Of a stretch of DNA of 10,338 nucleotides, positions 1 to 7,100 are shown piece by piece. The translations under genes were made by a program, and so were the position numbers. Source of the DNA: Syntrophaceae bacterium CG2_30_49_12 (GTDB taxonomy: Bacteria > Desulfobacterota > Syntrophia > Syntrophales > CG2-30-49-12); contig MNZP01000159.1 in the NCBI GenBank assembly GCA_001873675.1, positions 1-10,338 on the forward strand, in the 5' to 3' direction. The notes below the pieces were generated by a model, which saw only the letters and a program-made list of their open reading frames with translations, searched no databases and was not told the origin of the DNA. Every line of letters begins with the position of its first letter. The stretch's first letter is position 1.

Positions 1-1
1 T

Positions 2-1183
2 GAATCTTTAGAAGAATACTGGAACAAAACAGGAAGAGCTCTTGAATTTGTAAGAAGGAATAATAACCAGATTCAATATTGGATACCACCAAGGGATCAA
101 GTTCTTGTTGATAATAATTGGCTCGATATAACTGGTTATAGCCATCAAACGGGATATCCTACTGAAAATTCAGAGGAGTTGCTATTCAGAACATTACAAA
201 TTACCGAACCGGATGATCTAATATTTGATTGCTTCGGAGGTTCCGGCACGACGGCAGCAGTAGCTTATAAGCTGGACCGGCGCTGGATTACCTGCGACTT
301 CGGGAAGCACGCCATCTACACCATGCAGAAGCGTCTTTTGAACATCGCCGACTCCAAAGCCCTTGGACAGGAAAAACCCTCGAAGAAATACAGCCTGCCG
401 CCGAAACCCCTGGCCGTCGTCTCCGTGGGGGCCTACGATTTCAGCCGGGTCATGGACTTGCGGAAGAACAAGGAGGCTTATATTGCCTTCGTCCTGGCCC
501 TCTTCGGCATTCCCCGGGAAGAAAAGGATTTCGCCGGGAAATATCGCCTCGACGGCATCTACGCCGAGAAAGACGGCGATCCTGTGGAGATATTCCCCGT
601 GTGGGAGGACGATTACCTCTACCATGTCCGCCTGGACGAGGACTACCTGAAGCAGATCCTCATCCAGTCCCGGGGCCGCATCCGCGGGAACTACCGGATT
701 ATCGTCCCGGAGACCTGCACCATCGTGGGCGACCTGACGCTGAAAAACCAGAGCGGCGAACCTGTCTCCTTCAAGCTTCTGAAGTTCCCTTACAAAATCC
801 TTGAGGAAGCATCCCGGAACTTCTCCCTGGAGGAACAGCCCAACTCACCCGACAACATCAACAACCTCGTCTCGTCGGTGGGATTCTACTTCCATGACGA
901 CGTCGCCGTAGAAGCGCGGAAAACACCCGGGGGCTTGACACTCAGCCGTTTCTCTACACCCATCGTCAACCGGGAGGGGAAGACCTACGAGGGGCTGGAA
1001 GGCCTGTCTCTGGTCCTGATCGACCTGAATTACGACGGGAAGGTGTTCAATCTCCACAAGGCTGTTTATGGGAAAGAAATCGGGGAAGACGGCGGCATCG
1101 GTCTGGAAGGCGTCACAGAGAAGACCGCGGTCATCGCGATTGACCGTCACGGCAATGAATCAAAACCGGTTTATATGAAATAG
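2..1183 (+). CDS. Type III-like (Mod) DNA methyltransferase, class beta, 5'-truncated by window edge
   Basis: The reading frame is open from base 2 to the TAG at 1181-1183, giving 393 visible residues; the true start lies upstream, and the TTG at 179 is only an internal codon. It would methylate adenine N6 (or cytosine N4) in the recognition site of a restriction-modification system, using S-adenosylmethionine. Visible residues 57-84 carry the class-beta signature: TGYPTENSEELL (motif X region), then DCFGGSGTT (motif I, the AdoMet-binding FxGxG loop, bases 227-253). In class-beta enzymes the catalytic DPPY-type motif and the target-recognition domain come first, so both are mainly outside the window. 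After about residue 115 come some 280 residues without a motif I recognise, presumably a complex-assembly region as in type III Mod subunits. The stop is followed after 3 bases by the helicase-nuclease ATG, so the two are probably cotranscribed and translationally coupled. GC content rises abruptly inside motif I. The methyltransferase call is firm; the type III subtype rests on the neighbour. Confidence 0.88.
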   Translation, partial: ESLEEYWNKTGRALEFVRRNNNQIQYWIPPRDQVLVDNNWLDITGYSHQTGYPTENSEELLFRTLQITEPDDLIFDCFGGSGTTAAVAYKLDRRWITCDFGKHAIYTMQKRLLNIADSKALGQEKPSKKYSLPPKPLAVVSVGAYDFSRVMDLRKNKEAYIAFVLALFGIPREEKDFAGKYRLDGIYAEKDGDPVEIFPVWEDDYLYHVRLDEDYLKQILIQSRGRIRGNYRIIVPETCTIVGDLTLKNQSGEPVSFKLLKFPYKILEEASRNFSLEEQPNSPDNINNLVSSVGFYFHDDVAVEARKTPGGLTLSRFSTPIVNREGKTYEGLEGLSLVLIDLNYDGKVFNLHKAVYGKEIGEDGGIGLEGVTEKTAVIAIDRHGNESKPVYMK

Positions 1184-1186
1184 ATT

Positions 1187-2308
1187 ATGGCCCGAAAACC
1201 CAAAGCCATCAAACTGAATCTCTCGGAGCACACCCTGGATGTCAACGTCCGGAAGTGCAACTATGAGCTGTTCGATTTCCGGGAGGTCGAGGAATACGTC
1301 AAGGCCCTGACGGGATCGCGGATATACCAGTACGACGCCATCCGGCGGACGATGATCTATCTCTGGGGCGGAGGATACAAAAATCTGCGCCAGTTGGCGG
1401 CGGAGAACTTCAAACGGAAACAGTCCATCCAGGAGCGGTTCTTCACGGAAGAGAACTTCCTCCGGCATCTGCCCCTCCCGGACCGCCTCTCCGGCGTCAT
1501 TCACATGGCCACCGGGACGGGCAAGTCCTGGGTGATCTTCGCCGTTGCCTACCTTTCCATTGTGATGAAGAAGGCAAAAAGAGTCCTCGTCCTGGGTCCG
1601 CCCTCCACCATCATCGAGGCGGGCCTCAGAGAGAAGTTCAAGCGGTTCATGGAAGACACGACCCTCATTAGCAAGCTGCCGCCAAAGTACCGGAATATCC
1701 CGGTGACGATCATTGACGAGACGAAGCCGGCGGAAGACTACTCCATCATGATCGAGAACATCAACGCCGTTTACAACAAGGATTTAAACGCCATCGGGGA
1801 CACGCTTTTCTCACGGACGGACGAGGTTCTTGTCCTGTCCGACGAAGTCCATCACGTTTACAGCCATCTGACCTTCACGGAAACGGACCTGCTGTTCGAG
1901 GGAGAAGGCGGCCGGGGCGAGGAAAGGAACGAGCGCCTCTGGATGAAATTCCTCCGGGAGGAGCCGAAGATCAAACGCCATGTCGGTTTCACCGGCACCC
2001 CCTACAATCGGGACGAATACTTCACGGATACCCTGTTCAACTACTCCATCGCCGACGCCCAGCAGGACCAGATGATCAAGAAGATCAACCCCATCCTCCA
2101 CACCGAGTCGGATGAGAGAATACGCGCTCTCACCCAGGATCAGGCCTTCGAGGTGATCTACAAACCCACCTGGAGAATCAGCAGAAATTCGCCTATCCGA
2201 AGGGCGGTAAGCCTACTGTCAAGCCCATCACCGTCTTTATCGCTCCGAAACAGGGGATGGCCCAGAAGAAAGCGGAGGAGTTTATTCAGTTCCTGGCGAA
2301 TGAGATAA
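1187..2308 (+). CDS. Type III-like restriction helicase-nuclease (Res), N-terminal fragment before a frameshift
   Basis: This is the first half of an ATP-dependent helicase-endonuclease subunit that would translocate on or switch along DNA and cut sites not protected by the upstream methyltransferase. Superfamily 2 helicase motifs of the first RecA-like domain are clear: a Q-motif-like stretch near YQYDAIRR (residues 47-54), Walker A ATGTGKS (108-114, Lys113), Walker B LSDEVHH with DEVH at 219-222, and motif III-type TGTP at 269-272. The fourth residue pattern DEVH rather than DEAH is a modest variant. The ATG at 1187 lies 3 bases after the methyltransferase stop, and no good Shine-Dalgarno is visible, which suggests translational coupling. 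Residues up to about 326 (base 2164) are genuine; the last 47 residues are out of frame and end at TGA 2306-2308. As written this product is a helicase half-domain without the second RecA domain or nuclease, so it is probably inactive unless the frameshift is a sequencing error. Confidence 0.85.
   Translation: MARKPKAIKLNLSEHTLDVNVRKCNYELFDFREVEEYVKALTGSRIYQYDAIRRTMIYLWGGGYKNLRQLAAENFKRKQSIQERFFTEENFLRHLPLPDRLSGVIHMATGTGKSWVIFAVAYLSIVMKKAKRVLVLGPPSTIIEAGLREKFKRFMEDTTLISKLPPKYRNIPVTIIDETKPAEDYSIMIENINAVYNKDLNAIGDTLFSRTDEVLVLSDEVHHVYSHLTFTETDLLFEGEGGRGEERNERLWMKFLREEPKIKRHVGFTGTPYNRDEYFTDTLFNYSIADAQQDQMIKKINPILHTESDERIRALTQDQAFEVIYKPTWRISRNSPIRRAVSLLSSPSPSLSLRNRGWPRRKRRSLFSSWRMR
2159..2173 (+). 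other. Frameshift junction: one base missing in an A run
   Basis: The first frame reads V-I-Y-K to base 2164 and then leaves the family pattern (P-T-W-R-I-S). The frame one base back continues sensibly with T-H-L-E-N-Q-Q-K-F-A-Y from base 2164. Restoring one A to the AAA at 2162-2164 (tac aaa acc cac ctg) joins the two halves without loss of any residue. The context is not a recognisable minus-one slippery heptamer, so an indel (mutation or sequencing error in a homopolymer) is more likely than programmed frameshifting. Confidence 0.8.
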
Positions 2309-4014
2309 AGGCTTTTTCTCCGGATTCAAGACTTCCGGACTCGCATTTTGAATCCGTTGCCCGGAGCAAAGTCCTGGTCGTCATCGCGAGGCTGGCGAAG
2401 GCGGACTACCAGAAACGCCTCGATGAAATCGAACGACTGGACGAGCCGGCGGAATTCATCTTCGCCGTGAACAAGCTCTCCGAAGGATGGGACGTGGACA
2501 ACGTCTTCCAGATCGTTCCCATGCAGGAGCGGGTTTTCGAGTCGAAGCTCCTGATCTCCCAGGTGCTGGGGCGGGGTCTGCGCATTCCACGCAAGGCATC
2601 CCATGGGGATATCCTCGGGAATTACCCCATCGTCACGGTGACGAATCACGAAAAGTTCGCCGACCATATCCGGGAACTCGTGGATTCCGTCACCCAGTGC
2701 GAGGTGTACCTGACGTCCGCGCCGTTGCCGGTGGATGCGGGGTTTGCCAGGGCCGAACATCATTTCAGCCTGATTGACATGGCCTATACGCCGGTTACTT
2801 CCCTGGAGGACAGGACGGGCAACGGCGGCAAGATTTCACCCGAGCTGACCCTGAACTTTCAGAAGGAAAAGCTGGGATACACCGTGACCTACCAGGAGAC
2901 GGGGGACAAGAAATTCCAGCTCCGGAAGAACTTTTTTACCGCCGACGAGGTGGCCTACAACCAGTGCAAGCGCTTCACTCTACGGGTTTTTGAGAACAGG
3001 CATTTCCAGTTCGGGGAAACCCTGATCGCCGGCCGCATCCCGCAGGTGGAGGAAATCCGCCAGGTCATCGCCGCCGCTCTAGAAAAGGCCGGCATCGCCG
3101 GTGAGCGGCTTTCCGAGGAGAACGCCCGCCTGGTTGATCTTTATTTCAGCCAGTATCTGCCTGTGGGCAAGAAACGCCCGCGCAAGGAAAGCCGGCCCGG
3201 GAATCTGATCTTCCGGGAGACGTCAAAGATGGACAGGAGCAGCACCCGGGCGAGTGAACTGGACCGGGACGCCGTTGTCTTCGTTTCCGAGGATTACGAA
3301 GAGGAACTGGGGAAGGAAAACCTCTTTGTCCTGGAATATGTCAAGGCCATGCGGGGTCGCATGGACGAAAAACAGTTATCCCTCTTCGACAAGGAAGAGC
3401 CGTTTGTCGGCAAGAAGTCTGACCTAATCCGCTGTTTCGCCGGTTTTCGTTCCCCCTATATCGTTAATACCTCTGTCTTCAAAACCCCCCAGAACATGGT
3501 TCGACTTTCATCGCATGGAGAAACCCTCTTCGTCTTCGGCCTTCTCGAAAACGCCCGGTACATTGATGCCTGGGTCAAGTCACGGGACATGGGCTTTTAC
3601 GCGATCGAATACGAGTATTTCAGGAAGGGGAAAGACAGAACCCGTGGGAGCTTCAACCCGGATTTCTTCATCCGTATCGACCTGGATCGCTACATCCGTA
3701 TGCTGCGAGAGGACGGGATCGATTGTACCGGTTTACGCAATCTCCAGGACCACGGCATCGAAAGCATCATCCGGGTGGTGGAAATCAAGTCCGATGATGA
3801 TGACGATGAAGCCACGCCGGCCAAGGAACGGTATGCTGTGGAGCATTTCCAAGCCCTTAATGAAAGGCTTCAAGCGGGAGAATCAATACCGGCGGCAGCA
3901 AACGGCAAGGAAGAGCACGGCATCCCCCTATATCTATTCGACCTCCTGACACCATCACAGTTTGACAAATGGTTTGAACTTCTCAGGCAAGGACAGGATT
4001 TAAAACGAAAATAA
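2257..4014 (+). CDS. Type III-like restriction helicase-nuclease (Res), C-terminal fragment after the frameshift
   Basis: This frame continues the same protein. It is open from 2116, and homologous-looking sequence joins at about 2164; the ATG at 2257 is only the first in-frame ATG, with no well-spaced ribosome binding site, so it is unlikely to be a real start. In rejoined numbering (about 942 aa, usual for type III Res subunits) it holds the second RecA-like domain with SEGWD (432-436, motif V) and QVLGRGLR (459-466, motif VI, arginine finger). A middle region follows, then a C-terminal endonuclease. The nuclease signature is NPDFF with Asp826 and VVEIK with Glu866 and Lys868, matching the PD-(D/E)XK pattern of type III restriction endonucleases. 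An acidic run of five Asp follows EIK. Together with 1187-2164 this supplies a full set of helicase and nuclease motifs, so the only visible lesion is the frameshift. The gene ends 105 bases before the preferred start of the next gene. Confidence 0.85.
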   Translation: MAQKKAEEFIQFLANEIKAFSPDSRLPDSHFESVARSKVLVVIARLAKADYQKRLDEIERLDEPAEFIFAVNKLSEGWDVDNVFQIVPMQERVFESKLLISQVLGRGLRIPRKASHGDILGNYPIVTVTNHEKFADHIRELVDSVTQCEVYLTSAPLPVDAGFARAEHHFSLIDMAYTPVTSLEDRTGNGGKISPELTLNFQKEKLGYTVTYQETGDKKFQLRKNFFTADEVAYNQCKRFTLRVFENRHFQFGETLIAGRIPQVEEIRQVIAAALEKAGIAGERLSEENARLVDLYFSQYLPVGKKRPRKESRPGNLIFRETSKMDRSSTRASELDRDAVVFVSEDYEEELGKENLFVLEYVKAMRGRMDEKQLSLFDKEEPFVGKKSDLIRCFAGFRSPYIVNTSVFKTPQNMVRLSSHGETLFVFGLLENARYIDAWVKSRDMGFYAIEYEYFRKGKDRTRGSFNPDFFIRIDLDRYIRMLREDGIDCTGLRNLQDHGIESIIRVVEIKSDDDDDEATPAKERYAVEHFQALNERLQAGESIPAAANGKEEHGIPLYLFDLLTPSQFDKWFELLRQGQDLKRK

Positions 4015-4119
4015 AAAATGTTGCTTAAAAGTGGCCATCCTCACTTCAATTTCAAAAGGCGCTTGTCTCATGGTCAATTTAGTTAGTATGACGCGAAAAG
4101 CATGTCAGAGGTTTGGCGC
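4015..4119 (+). other. Short intergenic region before the large NTPase, with a weak promoter candidate
   Basis: This gap is AT-rich compared with the GC-rich helicase-nuclease gene upstream. It contains no convincing terminator: AAGTG at 4029-4033 can pair with CACTT at 4042-4046, but the stem is only 5 bp and no T run follows. A weak sigma-70-like pair, TTGTCT (4063-4068) and TAGTAT (4084-4089), is separated by 15 bases, which is short. If real, transcription would start near 4096, so the ATG at 4102 would be almost leaderless and the ATG at 4120 would be favoured. The NTPase may have its own promoter, or may be read through from the restriction genes. Confidence 0.25.
4107..4111 (+). promoter_or_regulatory. 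Ribosome binding site AGAGG that favours the ATG at 4120
   Basis: AGAGG lies 8 bases before the ATG at 4120, a normal Shine-Dalgarno spacing. The in-frame ATG at 4102 is preceded only by GAAAAG, which is a poorer match. The protein from 4120 begins MSSEVSNPFSTGGGG, so the conserved-looking Gly-rich start of the nuclease domain is close to the N-terminus in either case. Confidence 0.45.
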
Positions 4120-7100
4120 ATGAGTTCGGAAGTTTCAAACCCTTTTAGCACCGGCGGTGGCGGCCAGTTTTTCGAAGCGAGAGTCCAGGCGAGCTTCCTG
4201 CTTCTCTTGCTCATTGGGGGTCGCGTTCCATGCCTCCCAAGCGGCAGCATCCGATCTGTACGGCTCCAGGCCAAACAAGCCGGATTCGACACCGATGATG
4301 CAGTCGTAACGGTTCATACTGACTCCGGCGCCGAGCACCGATTGCTGGCTCAGGTAAAACACCATGCAGCGATTACCCCCTCTGACGGGAAGTTCTATGA
4401 AGCGCTGGCCAGTGCTTGGTCAGATTTCAATAACCCAAGCGCATTTGTGAAGGGCTGCGATGCAATCGCCCTTATCACCGGTCCACAGTCTGATCAAACA
4501 CTGCAACACGTCCGCCCGCTGTTGAACTGGGCAAGAACATCGGCAACCGGCACAGAGTTCGCCGGTAAGGTGAGCACGCCACGGTTTAGTTCGGACGAGA
4601 AGCGAGCCTATCTCAAAGTATTCAGAGATGTACTCACAAAGGTCGCCGGCGCTGCGCCTACCGACGACGTCCTCTGGCAGTTCCTCAAACACCTGTATCT
4701 GCTTTCTTACGACTTCGACGTACAGGGAAGTAAGGGCGAAGCCGAAGTCTTGACGATGATCGAGCTGGCTCTAAACCCGTCTGGTGGGCTCGACGCCCAG
4801 GCGGTCTGGGAGGGTTTGATAGTTCAAGCACAGGAATGGAACAAGACCGCAGGTACGTTTACAGCTCTGGAACTTCCCGACCGGCTGCTGTCGGCCGTTC
4901 GCCCTCGTCGTTCCACAATACAGCAAGAGGCTATCTCAAGATTACAGGAACATTGTGCGTTGTTACTTGGGGCCATCAACACCGAACTCGCGCCGGGGAT
5001 ACGGCTTCCTCGGACGAACGCTCTGGATGTACTGGCTGACGCCGTCGAATCGTCTCCGGTTGTTGTGGTACAGGGAGCCCCGGGTTCCGGCAAGTCGGCA
5101 ATAGTCAAGATGCTTCTCGAAGCCTTGCCTAACGGGATTATGCCGTTCGCGTTCAAGGCTCAGGAGTTCAATCACCCCCACCTCCATCAGTTTCTGACAA
5201 GCATTGGCTTCAGGTTGTCGGTGGCTCAGCTTCGATGCGAGCTCGCCCTGTTGCCGAGAAAGTTGTTGCTGGTTGACGGCGCGGAGCGGCTTTTCGAACT
5301 GAGCAGCCATGAGGCGTTTCGTCACTTGCTCCAGGACCTGAGTGGCGATGAATCATGGACGGTCGTAATCACTTGTCGCGAGGCGGCGGCTCAGTCTTTA
5401 AGAGAGCATTTGTTAGCCCAGTGGGGCAACGACGTCACCACAGTCGCCATTCCGCCCCTTAGCGATGAAGAGCTGGAGTGGGTGTCAGGCCAGGCGCCTC
5501 AGTTGGCTCCATTGATTGCCAATCAACGGCTGACGACGCTGCTCCGGATCCCCTTCATCTTATCGCTCGCATGGGAGGCTTTTCCAGAATCTGCCTCCAC
5601 GGAGAACGTATCCGACATTGACGAACGCCAGTTCAAGGAAATCGTCTGGCGAGACTATGTTGAGCGCGCTACTCAGACACAGGGTGGGTTACCCATCAAG
5701 AGGGGTCAATGCCTGCTCTCGGTATCGGTGGAGCGAGCGCGCCGAATGAGCCTTTTTGTGTCTCCCGAAGGTCGGGATGCCGAGGCGCTCAAGGTTCTCA
5801 CAGACAACGGGATTCTCATCAGGTCAAACACAGGGGGCTTCGCGCCTGCTCATGACGTTCTTGAGGACTGGGCGGTTTCCAGGTTTATCGCTCAAGAGTT
5901 CGAGACGAAAGCAGGTGATCCTTCGCGATTTGTCGAAGCTGTGGGATCAGAGCCGGCCATGCGGCGTGGCTTCCGACTGTGGCTGTCGGAAGCTCTTGCG
6001 TCTCCTGGCAATCAGCCTGTCATGGACTTTGTGCTATCCGCTTTTCAGCATTGCGATGTGCCGCCTGTATGGCGTGACGAGATTGCCGTAGTGGTGTTAC
6101 AGTCCGAGAACGCGGGCGAATTTATCAGAACGGTGGAACGACTGTTACTGGATGGCAACAAAGCGCTCTACCGCCGGCTTGTCCATATTCTGCGGACTGC
6201 CTGCAAGGGACCAAACGAGTCACTGCTGCGCATGTATGGATTAGCTGCGTTTCGCAGCCACTTGGTTCTCGGAAGTGTGTTCGTCGTACCGGTAGGCAAT
6301 GGATGGCGAGAAATCATCCTGCTCACTCACCGACACCTTGCCGCTTTCGATCTACAGGATACCGACACTGTCCTCGGACTTCTGAAGGACTGGGCACAAG
6401 GGTTCGGGTCATCCGACCCACTTCCTGTCGAGGCTCAGGCCGTCGCACAGATATGCCTGAAATACTGGGGACTGCTTACCGCTCCCAACCTGTACGCAGA
6501 CAGGCTGGAGCAGGAGTTCTTGCAACTGCTCTTCAAGATTCCCCATGCCGCACCAGATGAGGTCGCAGTCCTCATTCGGTCCGCTATGGCCGATGAGCTT
6601 GCCCGCAAGTATCACTCGAGAACTGTGCTTGAGCACGTTACGAAATCAATGGAATGCCAGCCTCTCTGTGCACATTTCCCCGATCTCGTGATTGAGGTGG
6701 CTGAGACAACTTGGAGAATGCGACCGGAGGACAAGACGCGCTACCGGTCGCCTTTAGATCTGGACGAAGATTTCGGTTTTGAGGATTCGGTGCACTTCAA
6801 GTATTTCCCCGAAAGCGCATTGCAGGGACCGTTCATGTTTTTGTTTTCTTCGCATCCGGACGTCGCAGTCGATTTCATCGTGCGACTGGCGAACCAAGCG
6901 GCGCTGTCGTACTCGCAGTCTGACATGGGCGATGAGGTGTGTAATGTACAACTGCCGACTGCCACCGACTCGCGTCCTTTGATCGCCAGTCCTCGCCTCT
7001 GGGGGCTCTACCGAGGCATGATGGGAGGACCGCAGGTCCTGGAGTGTGCGCTCATGTCTTTGGAGACTTGGCTCTTGGGTCAGGCCAAGCAAGGCAACGA

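Noticed and set aside
179..181. TTG as start of the methyltransferase
   Set aside because: The same frame is open to base 2 and the upstream residues fit the class-beta methyltransferase region before motif I, so the gene begins outside the window.
218..625. Minus-strand open frame of 135 codons opposite the methyltransferase
   Set aside because: It is a shadow of the plus-strand gene; the plus strand encodes the AdoMet motif and the minus translation shows no family signature.
2159..2173. Programmed minus-one ribosomal frameshifting in the helicase-nuclease
   Set aside because: The site reads TAC AAA CCC, which does not fit an X-XXY-YYZ slippery heptamer, and slipping from AAA to CAA would mismatch the tRNA; a lost base is simpler.
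2326..2763. Minus-strand open frame of 145 codons opposite the helicase-nuclease
   Set aside because: It overlaps helicase motifs V and VI on the plus strand and has no independent support.
4029..4046. Hairpin AAGTG/CACTT as a terminator of the restriction genes
   Set aside because: The stem is only 5 bp with an 8-base loop and no T run follows.
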